Assembly: GCA_008508345.1 (NCBI GenBank)
Contig: QNGE01000955.1
Coordinates: 4,574 to 68,573, forward strand
From: Paragonimus westermani
Taxonomy: Eukaryota > Platyhelminthes > Trematoda > Plagiorchiida > Troglotrematidae
DNA: 64,000 bases
Direction: 5' to 3'
Shown here: positions 1-11,149 of the stretch, piece after piece
Layout: each line of letters starts with the position of its first letter
Numbering within the stretch: position 1 is the stretch's first letter
Translations under genes and position numbers: made by a program
Notes under the pieces: generated by a model
The model's database searches: none
Told to the model about the DNA's origin: nothing
What the model saw: the letters and a program-made list of their open reading frames with translations, nothing else

Positions 1-418
1 TTCGGTACTTCATCTTGAATATCCTTCTGAACGTGCTCTCATCGTTCACCGCCATGCTGATTCAACGTACGGAAGTGATTTACCGATAATGGACCATTTA
101 AACATTTTTACGTCCAATGTTATGATATATGATGTTTTTCAGATCTCACTTGGAAAGATCACTTGTACCATTTTACTGAAACTTCAGGTCACATTCATTC
201 CATCAGAGTTTTCCAGTTTTTCGTGTACGAAAGGGAATGCATTCCCGTCAAGAAGGGAAAGATTTGAACGGACATTTGAACTAAGCTGAACTTTTATCGT
301 TTAGAAGTGTCGCACAAAAGGTGGGTATCCGAGTTGCCGCCAACATCAAATTGTTTGGGCAAGTTCTATGCCGCATGTAAGTCCAGTAACTGACTATGAT
401 AAAAACAACAGAATAAAG
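1..418. other. No gene recognised
   Basis: Only short open frames without recognisable motifs or paired splice sites are seen. The stretch lies downstream of the minus-strand exon candidate that ends at 419. Confidence 0.4.
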
Positions 419-533
419 TTAGTTGCTGTCCCGGATTTTGCTGGAGCGTTTTGTGGATTTTGCTTTGGCTACTTGCTTGGCCGGCTGCTTTTCTCCTGGC
501 TGTCCTTGAAGTGTTCCTAATTCCATTTTGTGT
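419..533 (-). CDS. Candidate terminal exon, lysine-rich C-terminus, product unknown
   Basis: On the minus strand a pyrimidine-rich run ends in CAAAGCAG, a fair splice acceptor, just before position 533. The frame that follows reads KMELGTLQGQPGEKQPAKQ, continues with a lysine- and serine-rich tail and stops at TAA (419-421). The composition (basic, low hydrophobic, SSK repeats) resembles a nuclear-protein tail. I see no poly(A) signal close to the stop and no upstream exon, so this may be chance. A second minus-strand frame over the same bases is open for 76 codons, which lowers confidence. Confidence 0.22.
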
Positions 534-3500
534 CTGCTTTGAAAATGCGAAAACAGCCTGTGAATATATCGACAGAATATATAAGGTTAGTTGCACCTAA
601 TCAATCTTCATTGTGGTGCCAAGTTTGCTAAATATAGAGATATTTTGTGTACGTGTAATACACTCGAACTGCTGAACCAGGCACAATTCATTATTCTCTC
701 CCCGGGCGTTGGGATGTTTTGTCGGAGTTTGGTTGACTATCGCCCATTGCTTGTTTGCTACGTCTTTCTTGATGAACAGCCGAACTGCGATTCCTTTTGA
801 TCAATGGAAGTAATAGAAAAAGCAAGCGTGAATTGGACGCGTACCCATCCGTTGGCATCCAAACACTCGCTAAGCGCTAACTACGAAGAATCTAGGTTCT
901 TTGTATGCATCCGGAATATTTCAGTACTTTGGACAGTGATAGGCAAGGTGCATGCGATACGACTTTTGAGGTTAGAATAACCGGTGAGTCGTAAAGTACG
1001 TGCATCCACTGCGTCCATTTAGTTGCCTGACTGAGCCCTTCATAGCAGCCTCGTGGGGTTGTCCCATGGCCCCGGTGCAGTGCATTGCACGTGTATTCAG
1101 GGTTCGCATGCACCTATCAGCGCTTAAAAGCGAACCACTACGTAGCACGTTGACTTCATAGCAAACCTTAATTTGCACCTTAGTACCATACAATGTATGT
1201 GGCAAGAAAAACATCACTTAGCGGTTTCAAAAGTTTCACTACAGGGCTGAGCTGTAGGTGACTGTAAAGGAGTATAATGTGCATTTTAGACTGCGACTGG
1301 CTCATTGCACTGTTGTGATCGGTACCCACTAACTTCAAGTCCATCGACCGTGTGTAGGTCACTGTGTGACATATCGTAAAGTTTGGCGTGCGGGCGTAGA
1401 ACCATTCATACAGAACGAGCGAGAGGACGTACATAGCTTCCACCGAGATCCCTAAAGAATTGAAGTTTCAGTTATCGACTGCAAGGCGCGATATTTTGCT
1501 TTTTCAATCAATCCGTCGCTCTCGGATATATTCTGACTAAACGACGAGAAGTTTGGATGGAGACCGATTGATTGGTCATTGGAAATAAAACACTTGGGGA
1601 ATAAATCGCGCATAATTCATGACCTCAGAATTCTCTGTGTTCACCAAGGGTGAATTGGAAGGATGCAAAGGAACGCAATTGGCTGATTGTAATGGTCACC
1701 CTCCATTATGAGTATTGGCAAACACATGTAGGTACCCGGTAAACTCTCTGAGGCCTTCTGAAAGGAAGTCTTCATCGCAGGTAACATGGGAGGTGAACTG
1801 ACAACTACAACGTGAGACAGGAAACGGGCGGTCTTTCTTAAAGGAAAAAGTACCCATATCGACCATTTCCCGGACTGTTAACTTCGCAAACCCATGTGGA
1901 TCGTAGAAATCGATTGCAGATATCCACGTTGTGCAATAAGACTTTTCGTCAGTCAGCGACAGTCGTGTGTGTGCGTGTCGATCATTCATCCGTGTTGGGC
2001 AACGCAGAGTTGTCCAAAATGCAAAGAAATAACCAGGAAAGTCCTGTCGCATGTTCCAGAAAAACTGGTCGAAAAACCGATAAGAGCTGGTTGCTCCGGC
2101 TGTTCAACAACCTGTCCGCTTGTCTGGTCAGCGGAAGACAATCGGTGCCTCTCACCCGCTCTCTACTGTTTTCATCGTCGACAGGCCGTCCCGAAAGGCC
2201 TCTTTCTTTTCGCAGTCTCCGCTTAAGGGAGTGTCTCAACTTCCTTGTTCAGCAGGACGAAGGAATTTTGAAGTTAATATCGAAAGCGTTCTTCGCAATT
2301 TTTTTGTAGCACTTTTGTCCATCCTCAAGCTCAGTTTATCATCCAATTTGATGACGTGAGTAGCGTACACATCTCCTCGTGTTGTCCGGCATCCCATGGA
2401 CAGTTTTTTGCCCGGACAACCTACTTCTAGGGGTTTAGTGTGAAGCGGTTAACCGGATTGCTCACTCATTGGACACATTATTTGCTAACCTTAGCAACTA
2501 ATGAATATCAATTCTGCTTTCAAAGGAAGTAGCGGAATCTTTCAAAACAGTTTTCACCTGGTCACCACGTGTTGGGATACCTAATAAGTAATAGGACACT
2601 AGCGTGGGATTTGTCTTGCGAGCGATTTTAACGCCAAATTGTACACAGTATGCGCAATCACTGCTCGTTGAATACTTCCTACTATCTTGATGTCTTACCC
2701 TTTCAGACAGTCCTGATTAAGAATCATTAAGAAACTCCTTCGAGTTCACCTACTTTGGATTTAAAGTCTAGCAATACGCCAACGGCGCCCAAGCAATTCT
2801 TTAAGTCTGTTTGATTTCTGATAGTGTAATTTACTGTACACTAGTCTAATCCAGCTATCACCTGTATATGGGTGTGCGATATGTCCACCTTTTCTTCAAA
2901 ACGGAAGCTTGCCCCTTTATATGGCGTAACGGCTGTTGTCACTATAGCCAGTGGGGACCTTCAACATCAGCCTTGTGCATTTACATCTCTAGCGTTAGAC
3001 GTGTGTTCAATTAGGTTCCTTTGACTTAGAAATAACTTCCCTTGATATGCATTTAGTTTACTGCTTATCGTGGCTCGCAGTGACACACTAAGAAGCCGTA
3101 TTTTCAAGATCTGGATCTCATATTTACCGACTAAAATGTTGTAATGACTTATTTTGGGGTTTTGTAAGAGATGGAATACTCTGAATAAGTACTCTCCCAC
3201 TGACTTCACGTTTTTAAGTCCGGCCTTAATAAGCGTATGCTATCTTGGCTCATATTTCTGTTTTCAACATCCCAACTATCGCTCCCGGTTTTGCGACTCT
3301 CCGCTTCGACTTATGGAGCTTTCGAAAGCCCTCAGTCACTAGTTCGTCATCAATTTATCAATCAATCTACTGGACAGGTTTCCCCACATTGCTCAGTGAC
3401 GTGTGCGTTTATCACACGAAAAGTTGAATCACACTGTCCATACTCGAGTGTATGGGACACTCAACAACAATGTGTTGGAAGTGAACAACAATCGGACACA

Positions 3501-4547
3501 TCATACACTTACGTGTGCTGTAAAAATTGAGCTGTAAGTTCAGTGGCACTAAGCTTTTGTGTGCATGACAATTATCAAGTGACTAAGCGATTCCAAAGTA
3601 AACTTCCTACGTGATCTAAACGTACGTGGATATATTTGGGTGTCAGGTGCAGTTTAGGCAATGCGAATAGCAGTGCTACTTTTGTCAACGGATACTCATT
3701 ATATGTCTCATTGGTTCCGTATGCTCAGTGCGATTGGCTGTGAGCACACACGGTGAACCCATGCCGATAGCCAAACTCTGTCTGCGTTAACACTGATTCA
3801 AGGGATGAATGTTTCGGCATCATTGATTTTTAAGAAGACTTTTAAGTCAGAAAAACAGTCTCATCGAGAGATCAGTACTTCCCTGATGTAAGTTCACGCC
3901 CTCTCTTTCAATTACAGTGTGGGCGATTTCAGCCGTCTGTACGCAGGTTTAGATTATAGAGATCCGACCCACTTGGATATACCTGGTTTTATTTTTTCTT
4001 GTTCTGCGATCGTTTTTTGCTATGCAGGAAACTAGTTGAATCAAGGTCTGACTTCGCTTCTCCGGATCACAACAGAAAACTGTAACGTAGGGCCTCTTTC
4101 ATGTAACGTTGGTCTAAATTAATTACGTGGATAATGTCACTTCATTTAGCTCTTCTGCAGGCAATTTATGGACGATTTTGACTTAGTTGAATGGTGCAAA
4201 TTGTCGGATGATGTCTTCGTATCTTCACAGTGTAAGGTGTTGCGGGGTTGATTTGATATTGATACGATGGCAGGCGTCGATTTTTTCACTAACCCTTTTA
4301 CTTTCATCTCACCCATTCGCTATGTTGTAGTGGATGGACTTGTCAAAGATGTGCTTATTCTGATATTCAGTGGAACATCCTAGCGGCTGAGAGATACGGT
4401 TGGACTCCACGGCGGGTGGATTACGGACGGCATGAAAGATTAAACAGGCCACCGCTGAGGAAAATCGGCCCAGCGAACGAGAGATAGCATGCAAATATCT
4501 GCGACAGAATAGGCGGGCGGAAGTGCACAGGGCGTTTAATTCGGAAC
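534..4547. other. Intergenic or intronic, no gene recognised
   Basis: Many open frames of 60-137 codons occur, several overlapping on both strands at 1.7-2.36 kb. None shows a domain, a consistent pair of splice sites or similarity to the transposons elsewhere in the window. The overlapping 110-, 137- and 118-codon frames near 1.9-2.3 kb contradict one another in frame and strand and look like chance. Confidence 0.4.
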
Positions 4548-4586
4548 TTTGGTATTGATATGTTCGCCGAGCTTGCCATTTAGGTT

Positions 4587-4626
4587 GCAAACGTTTCATC
4601 ACCAAGCGAGGTGACATCATCAGTGC
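4587..4626 (-). ncRNA. Hammerhead-ribozyme-like core, left arm of copy 1
   Basis: This is the mirror image of the core at 4681-4720, identical base for base on the minus strand, with CTGATGA at 4617-4623, the GTCACC/GGTGAT hairpin, GAAAC, and GCA/TGC closure. Because both arms keep it, transcription of either strand yields one sense core and one antisense copy in the same RNA. A long intramolecular duplex would compete with ribozyme folding. Confidence 0.45.
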
Positions 4627-4680
4627 GTAAGTGTTTCAACGTATAGCTTTGAGCTCGAAACTATACGTTGAAACACTTAC

Positions 4681-4720
4681 GCACTGATGATGTCACCTCG
4701 CTTGGTGATGAAACGTTTGC
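4681..4720 (+). ncRNA. Hammerhead-ribozyme-like core, right arm of copy 1
   Basis: The order of parts matches a type I hammerhead. GCA (4681-4683) is followed by CTGATGA (4684-4690), a hairpin GTCACC/GGTGAT closing a 6-nt loop, GAAA (4710-4713), self-complementary ACGT (4713-4716), T, then TGC (4718-4720), which pairs with the opening GCA as a 3-bp helix I. Deviations are one extra T between CTGATGA and helix II, and a helix III that is only the ACGT palindrome, so cleavage would probably need a dimer. Very short helix III is known in hammerheads of Penelope-like and retrozyme elements. Activity is inference. Confidence 0.45.
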
Positions 4721-4780
4721 AACCTAAATGTCAAGCTAGGTGAACATGTCAATACCAAAACCATCAGCCCGAGCTACGAA

Positions 4781-4807
4781 CACCACCACCACCACCACCA
4801 CCACCAC
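4781..4807. repeat. ACC/GGT trinucleotide tract
   Basis: Nine uninterrupted CAC triplets lie inside the foldback element between the right arm and its CTGTTCCCAACCA end. Copy 2 keeps a shorter GGT tract at the matching place (about 42327-42337), so the microsatellite belongs to the element and varies in length. Confidence 0.9.
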
Positions 4808-4819
4808 TGTTCCCAACCA

Positions 4820-6282
4820 TCAGAACTCCGAAGCTTCGCTGCATGTTGAGATGAATTTCCTATTCCTATACATCGATGCGCGATCGGCGAAACAACATGT
4901 TAATTAGACAACGAAGACAGCTTTTTCGAACGACTTTCTGGCAGAACATCACTAATGGAGTGGTCGTGGTGATGGCGAGGACACAAGAAATTGGCTGATT
5001 TTCGACGTTTCTGACATTCCACAAGCGTCTAGTTGTCGATTAAAGGAAAAGTATACAATGTATTTATTTACCCAGTCTTGCTCTACGAATCATAGGTGTA
5101 GTTTATTTGCTTCGGGAATGTGCATACTCTTTTGATACTCGATCGCCGTTGCCTCTGTTACCCAGTCCGCACCCAGCGGGCTGTTTAAGAGAAACGTGGC
5201 AATGCGTCCACGTGTACTCGAGAGATGTCTAAGGTCGATGTTATGAAACCGTTCAGTCTGTGCCGGCTAGGTCGTACTTTACATACCAACTGAATCCTGC
5301 TTCACCGCGCACCATTTACTGCGGCTACTATTAGATGAAAAATGTCGCAGAAAAGTCAGACGATGACGTGATTCATGGGTGCTACTTTCCAGGTTGGGAA
5401 GTTCGCTACCATTCACACTGCTGGCTGGAGCCGCTCTGATATGGCAGTGTAACAGTTGATGACCGACCTGCGTACGCAAGGTTGCTGGTTGTACATTTAC
5501 TTGCACCGTGATTATTCACTTATCTTTCGTGCGTTTTAAATCCTAATCTATCATATCAACGATTGCTGTAGGATTCATCAGTAGAGAAAACCGTGCTACT
5601 CATGTGTGCAGCTCAAAGATGGAAATGTGTATGTGGATGATTTGGACGCTGTCTTCTTGACTTTTCATGGAATACACCAGTATATACTCTTGTATTGCTT
5701 TGCACTTTTAGTGTCGTTCTACCTAACTTGGAACATATCGTTCGAATCTGTTTCCTTCTTAGTTTATGAGAGAAACTGGATTGTCGTCTGACTAACCAGC
5801 ATTGTTCGAACGAGTCTAAAACTAGACCACCGAAATTTAATGTATATGGTAAACAATTACCGTATGGGGCAGTTTAGACAGAAAGCGAATCAGATGCGAC
5901 TGCCATCTATGAATCGTGACGTTATAACTACTCTGGTTATTAGGACATTAACAAGCAGACCAGAAAACAGTTCTGATAGAACTGAAACTTGCATGCTGTA
6001 ATCTGGTTGAACAATTGGAATGTTATAGAACCATTAACCCGAAACTGAATCTGCCACACAAAATGTGGATATAAATATTCCAGCTTCACTTCAAGCAACT
6101 GTCGTACGTTTCTACCTTCACGTTTGCACACTCTCGGATATGTCGACACCCCCAGATCCTAGATCGGACGGTTTCGAGTGGTTCATTCTTCCCTCTTTAG
6201 GTGGCACGGCTTCTAACACCTATTAAGGCTTGTTGATCTCATGTGCGTGGACGAAAGTTAACTTTAAACGAGCTCACGGCGG
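4820..6282. other. No firm gene
   Basis: One weak possibility is a plus-strand segment after TGTGTGCAG (ends 5611) reading LKDGNVYVDDLDAVFL. It is acidic at first, then strongly hydrophobic, and has no good donor. Nothing else is recognised. Confidence 0.35.
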
Positions 6283-6442
6283 TCACCGTATGACTAGGTC
6301 GGCAGACTGTTGCAAACTTTTGTTTGCCTTCTGAATTTCCAACGCTTTGTGTCTCATGCGTGCTTGTTGGTCCTTGTCGTCGTCCAGTTGCTTTTCTAGC
6401 TGCTGTTGACTCTCTGAATAGCCTGTTTGTTTCGCAGACGAC
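6283..6442 (-). CDS. Candidate coiled-coil exon, product unknown
   Basis: On the minus strand, after an AG acceptor (GATCAG at about 6443), the frame reads an amphipathic, charged segment including QQQLEKQLDDDKDQQARMRH, then KALEIQKANKSLQQ, and ends at TGA (6283-6285) unless spliced at a weak GTGACC donor. Gln, Lys, Asp and Leu dominate and leucines and isoleucines recur at roughly 3-4 residue spacing, as in a coiled coil. Structural or cytoskeletal proteins have such exons, but I cannot name the gene. Another minus-strand frame over these bases is also open for about 70 codons, so coding in this frame is inferred from composition alone. Confidence 0.33.
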
Positions 6443-6744
6443 CTGATCAGACTGATGCATCGTGTTCAGGCATGTGAGCCAACCTGAACTTCACAGCGCT
6501 GTCCCTCAATTGCTTCAATTCCGGCCAGGCGTTTGTGCAGTCTGTATTTCACGATTCATTCGTTCACTTCTATTCACAACAGCCACGAACTTGATCAGAG
6601 GTTGCTGTGACCCGGACCACTTCGCGCTGCAACAGTGACATAGAATCACCACCAGAAACACCAGCACATCAGTTGTATTGGTTGACGCGCAACTGTAGTA
6701 CAACCGTGGGGGTAAATCATGCCCTATTCGATAAAATAAACAGG

Positions 6745-7645
6745 CGGTGGAGATGTAGGGAATGAAATAGAAGCACGCATCTCTAAGACTAGGACGGTAT
6801 TCGCTAATCTGAGGCAGCTCTGGCAACAGAGAGGTATTTCTCTGAAGCTTAAAGGTCGCGTATGTAAGACAACGGTGAGGGCCGTATTACTTTACGGCAG
6901 CGAAACCTAGTCGCTCAGGATAGAAGACATGAACCGTCTTCAAGTATTTGATCACCGATGTCTGCGTCCAGTCGCTCGTATCGGGTGGCACCAGCGTGTA
7001 AGTAACGAGGAGGTTGGAAAGCGTGTGTTTGATAGTGATTGTCAAATGAGTTCTTTTGTTCAATCTCTACGTTTGCACAAGCTTAGGTGGTTAGGTCACG
7101 TATTAAGGATGCCAGCTAGTGGTCTTCCACGCCTAGCACTGTTCGCTGACACTGCGACCGACTGGTGTAAGGTGCGAGGCGGACAGATAATGACGTGGCG
7201 TAGGGAAATGAAGTCGTTCACGAAGGGGTTGGCCACCGTGGGTCGTGTTCGTCTCCCGGGCTTGGAGCCGTCGCGACTCACATAGTCGGTGGCTGGAGAC
7301 TCCAGGTGAGATGGCGGCTAATCGAGCTCAGTGGTGTGAATGTTGTCGTTGTTTGACCGAGCTGTCTGTGAAGTGAGTGCATTTAATGACGCGGAGCAGT
7401 GAAAGCCGTAAGGCAGCTGTCTTGCTGATGACGCCTTACTCTCACTTGGAGCTCGGTTGTTTGTTTGCAGGGTGTAGGCACCTTGATGCTGAATGTTTGA
7501 ATATGGACGTAGTCATTTTCAGTAGTTAGGTCCCTTCCCGTCCCCTTCTTTTTCCTCCTCTCCTATATATATAGGGTTTGCTGTTTCTTCATGGTTGTGT
7601 GACAGTTAAGCATTGGTGTGAACCACTGATGTATTGCTGTCTATG
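6745..7645 (+). mobile_element. RTE-type LINE, 3' part, copy A (5' truncated)
   Basis: The plus-strand translation from about 6745 follows the post-RT region of fluke RTE-type LINEs. GGGDVGNEIEARI comes first, then VRAVLLYGSET with an in-frame TAG where a Trp codon is usual, then LQVFDHRCLRPVARIGW, LHKLRWLGHVLRMP and TDWCKVRGGQ, ending at a TAG near 7284. About 350 bp of 3' UTR follow, ending around a TATATATATA run (7562-7571) and GACAGTTAAGCA near 7600. RT and endonuclease domains are missing, as expected from 5' truncation during target-primed insertion. It lies head-to-tail inverted against copy B immediately to the right. The copy is dead. Confidence 0.75.
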
Positions 7646-7679
7646 ATGATGGTGACACTACTAAGCCCGTTTTGCCGCC

Positions 7680-8490
7680 ATTTCTCCTGAATTCCACACC
7701 CATCGACTCCGAATCATGGAAACACTTGGTAAATGGCCTCGTTTCTCTACATCTATCTACCTCACACCTTACGCCAGTCGGTCGCAGCGTCAGCAAAGTG
7801 GCAAACGTATAGCTGACATCCTTATTATATAGTCTAACTGTTCTAGTCGGTGCAGACCTAGGATGGACACAAAAACTCGCTTGGTAATCACAACCACACA
7901 CCCGTTTCCCAACTTGTTTGTTGCCTATCCGTTGGTGCCATCCGACGCAAGCGGTCGAATGCAGATGTAGTTGGTCAAGTGCTTGAAAACCGTTCGCGTC
8001 TTCTTTGAGCGGTCAAGCTTTGCAGCCGCAAAGTAATAAGGCCGTAACTGTCACCTTATACGCACGACCCTTAAACCACATAGAGTTACCCAATCTGTCG
8101 CCAGGGATGCTCTAGGTTAACAAATACCTTCCTAACGCTAGAGATACGTGCTTCTATCTCGTCCCATACATCTCCGTTTCTGAAACAGCTCGTCAAGCGT
8201 ACAAACTGGCTAACACTCTTCATAACTTCATTAGCCGATGTTGAATCTCTGTAATCACAGCAGTCTTGCAAAAGCACATTGCACTTTGAGATTGAAAAGT
8301 ACTTGCTGAGTTGTTGAGCAGAGCGTGAAGTGGCGTTTAGTATTATCTATGCTGCTTGGAAATTATCAAGCAGCTACGAGTTCATTCAGTCTTCCATCAG
8401 ATAGGAGATCCATGCTTGCATTTCTGGAACACCGCGGACAGTCCTCCATTATTCCGCTCATGACAAACTTAGGTGAGTTGGTGACGTCAA
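7680..8490 (-). mobile_element. RTE-type LINE fragment, copy B, inverted to copy A
   Basis: Read on the minus strand from 8490 down, this matches other LINE copies in the window in order. First comes the end of the RT domain, recognisable at DNA level by TGGAAATTATCAAGCAGC, which also occurs at 9769-9786 in copy D. Next is SKCNVLLQDC (about 8265), then WDEIEARISSVRKVFVNL (about 8150), a TVTALLLCGC segment (about 8040) equivalent to VRAVLLYG of copy A, and VGWHQRIGNKQVGKRV (about 7925). Last is the ATDW region near 7790, where bases GACGCTGCGACCGACTGG match copy A 7148-7165. Stops and frameshifts run throughout. Copies A and B are adjacent, convergent and of the same family. Confidence 0.72.
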
Positions 8491-9199
8491 ATAACTTAGA
8501 AAAGTATGTTTACCAAAATGAGATAAACCTTGATAAAAACAATACATGAATGCAAGTACGCCATTGACTGCGAAACATTGCCACCTCGGATAGCATCTGT
8601 AGATAGCAACTTGAATAGTCACAAGCATCCCAGCCGGGCAGGTGATGCCTATCTACTTTACTGAGCAAATCAGTCAGGGCTCCCATATCTCGCGACCACG
8701 TTGTTGCTTGACCACCAGGCTGTCTTACTCGATTGTTTCATTATATAATACCTGGTACTGCGAACGCTTGTTTGACGAGTGGAGTATATGGCCCAGCCGT
8801 CGTAAACTGTGAAACCTGACCAATTGGTCAACTGATTATTTGTTCCGATCATTTCGAAATACGCACCGGCGAACGTTTGCACTGCTCACGCGACCATTCC
8901 ACTTGATGTGAGTTAACTGGCGGGGATAACAACAGTTAAGCCCAACAGTTCTGCTGCCATGTTCGTCCCAAACGGGCCACGTTTTCTAGTCATACAACAA
9001 AGGAGAACTTGCACGTGCATTATGCATCTTCCTTTCACCGGCAGCCGGACGTCTTTTCGACACAACAAATGACGCAAGTTAACAAAGGCAACACGTGCCC
9101 TTGTTTTCCTCGTTAATGCCTAGTCGGTAATATTAAAAACTGGATATCTCGTGAAACTGCAGTCTAAAGCAGATTATGTACGACAAGGAGCGTATGAGT
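8491..9199. other. No gene recognised
   Basis: The stretch lies between LINE fragments. A 70-codon minus-strand frame (8670-8882) has no motif. It may be further decayed LINE sequence, but I see no alignable segment. Confidence 0.3.
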
Positions 9200-9340
9200 G
9201 AAAATGCCCGTCTTGGAACTTTAAAAATATCTCGTACTACCCAGCCCGGTCATTCGCCTTCGTCGGCATGGTCTGCATGCCTTCGGCAGAGGGGTTAAGC
9301 AAGGCCATGTCTTCCGCGTACTCCGTGTCAGCCATTCTAG
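9200..9340 (-). pseudogene. Reverse-transcriptase scrap with YAED active-site remnant
   Basis: The minus-strand frame near 9340 reads MADTEYAEDMALLNPSAEGM. Non-LTR reverse transcriptases of the CR1/RTE kind carry YADD in this context with a following ALL stretch. Here the first catalytic Asp of YADD has become Glu. About 45 codons are alignable before a TAG. It is a separate insertion from copy D, which has its own copy of this motif at about 9796. Confidence 0.55.
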
Positions 9341-9639
9341 AAACCCAACAGTCTCGTTGTATTCCACAAGCACACCTTCAGGAATGTCGCCCACGATGAT
9401 TGATCAGGAGGAGGGAAGATCAGGTACACCTGTATGACACTGCTTAAAGTGACCAATTCCCGTGACGGTCTTCCATAAACCCTCGTCTTGCTTACCGAGT
9501 GGTTCTAACAGATTTAGGTTTTCCGCTGGGACTCCTTCGCGTAGGTGGCATCTTAAAAGAAAGTTACGAACAACCGAGTAAAAGACAGCCTTTGAAACCA
9601 AAAAGAGCACGACCGTCGGCTGCCTGTCAGAGTTTCAAT

Positions 9640-10190
9640 GCTGCCAGGTCCATCGCAGAATAAAATTGTGGAGAGCGTATCATCGAGCGGATGAGAATCC
9701 TATCGGCAAAGTACATTCCGAAGTGTTTAGTGTTGCGCGGAATGGCGTCTAGCACTGTTTGTACTGCTTGGAAATTATCAAGCAGCAACACCTTGTCTTC
9801 AACATAGTCAAGGCCATTCATTTTTCCAACAAGTAGGATGTCCACGCCAACATCTTGTGAGTGCTACAGAGAGTCCTCCATTATTTCGTCTATCACAAAC
9901 TTAAACAAAAATGACAAAAGTGGACAGCCTTGACGTACGCCGCTCCTGGTGCTGAAAATGCTAGATAGTTCTCCGTAACTCCTAACGTGAGTTGAAATTT
10001 GGGTACAAAACGCTGACAGCATGTTCACGTACTTGATGGGTACACTCCTAAGCTTAAGAGACAACAAAAGTGTAGATCGACCTACTGAATCAAACGCACA
10101 TTTATAGTCGATAAATACAGCCATTTTTTGGCCGCTGTTGCGCTTGACGCTGTTCCAGAATGTGGCGGAGGGTGAATATTGGATCCACAC
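9640..10190 (-). pseudogene. Reverse transcriptase domain of LINE copy D
   Basis: The frame from 10190 shows the RT blocks in order: AVFIDYKCAFDSVGRSTL (block A, AFIDF-like with the catalytic Asp retained), VPIKYVNMLSAF, then STRSGVRQGCPLLSFLFKFV (the GVRQGCP signature of RTE/CR1 reverse transcriptases) and IDEIMEDSL. A TGA near 9864 interrupts it. The next open stretch continues as LDYVEDKVLLLDNFQAVQTV, where YVED replaces YADD, so the catalytic pair is destroyed. The domain is recognised with good confidence; enzymatic activity can be excluded. Confidence 0.8.
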
Positions 10191-10284
10191 ATCTTCTACC
10201 AGGGCTAAACCTTGCTTGTTTTATCTAGTGTTTGTCTTCCGAACTTCACTGTATGTGTGAAGTATACTGGATGCCAAGATTCTA

Positions 10285-10900
10285 TTAATGTCTGGAGTCA
10301 AGTTGATTCCCCCGTGTTTTTTTCAACAGTCTCGGGCACTTTTCTTGAATGTCGGAACTATTATCGAGTGATGCCATACGGATGAATTGCCTCCGTCGTC
10401 CACACAAGTTGAAACAAGCCACGGCCCTTACAAATGCCTCCCCACCTCCTTTGAAGAGTGCCAGCACGAGATCATTCGAGTCAGCAGCCTTATTACGCAT
10501 GAGAACCAAAATGCGCTTGCGAACTTTAGTTCTAGTGAATGGTCCTAACTCTGCCGCCCAGCATGCTACATTACAAGTTTGTGGTAGTAACACAGTAGAA
10601 ACAAGAAGCCAGCTACACTTGCCCACAAATTGTTCCGCCCAGGGCTGTGACCTGGTCGTATTAAAGGTGAGTTTGTCACCTGTATCGCTGATAGCTTCAT
10701 TGGGACTACTAGCAAGAGTAAGCCCGAAGAGTCTGCTGGCGTTCCGTGAAACCATAGGCGATTTCCATTTCCTTGGCTTTATCCACTAGCATGGCCTCAC
10801 GATCGACGATCGGGTTACGCTTCAACTTCCTGCGGATATCTTGCATAAATGTGTTAAGTGACCTTCCAGAAGGAATGTTCTGTCTGGATTTTAACAACGC
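10285..10900 (-). pseudogene. Linker between endonuclease and RT, LINE copy D
   Basis: Two overlapping frames join end to end. 10897-10709 reads DIRRKLKRNPIVDREAMLVD then KAKEMEIAYGF. 10755-10285 continues with ASRLFGLTLASSPNEAISDT, WAEQFVGKCSW and the KAADSNDLVLALFKGGGEAF segment that precedes the RT fingers in RTE-type LINEs. A frameshift lies near 10740. The plus-strand frame of 146 codons over the same bases is an antisense shadow. Confidence 0.65.
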
Positions 10901-11149
10901 CAGCGATTTTTCTGAGATCCTATGTTTGTCTGAGCCATTTATCCCCGTGCTGCATGCTACAGTACCTGCTTCATGAATGACCTACGAGATTTGGACCCGG
11001 GATCTATTAGGATCTTTGGGATGAGAACTGCCAAGTCTGCTTTCTAGGTTACTTTGGTACCCATGTATTACCGACGGCATAGCCAGTTTCTCAACAGACG
11101 CGTTACTATCAACGGGATCGTTGCCGAGCAAAAGTAGAAACAAAATGGA

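Larger units (their letters stand above)
4548..4819 (-). mobile_element. Palindromic foldback element, copy 1
   Basis: Two arms of 99 bp (4548-4646 and 4661-4759) are inverted copies of each other with about four mismatches, separated by a 14-nt loop (4647-4660) that is itself nearly palindromic. Beyond the right arm lie a short unique segment, an uninterrupted ACC/CAC tract of about 27 nt (4781-4807) and a terminal CTGTTCCCAACCA. The same arrangement, in the opposite orientation, recurs at 42312-42566, which defines this as a dispersed element. GAACT occurs at both outer borders (4544-4548 and just after 4820) and might be a short target duplication. Each arm carries a hammerhead-like core. 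There is no coding capacity. It could be a non-autonomous derivative of a Penelope-like element or a retrozyme-type element, or simply an inverted-repeat MITE. Confidence 0.85.

Noticed and set aside
1696..2360. Cluster of overlapping open frames of 79-137 codons on both strands
   Set aside because: They contradict one another in strand and frame, show no motif and lack matched splice sites.
10349..10789. 146-codon plus-strand frame
   Set aside because: It is antisense to the LINE copy D linker, whose protein blocks are recognisable on the minus strand.
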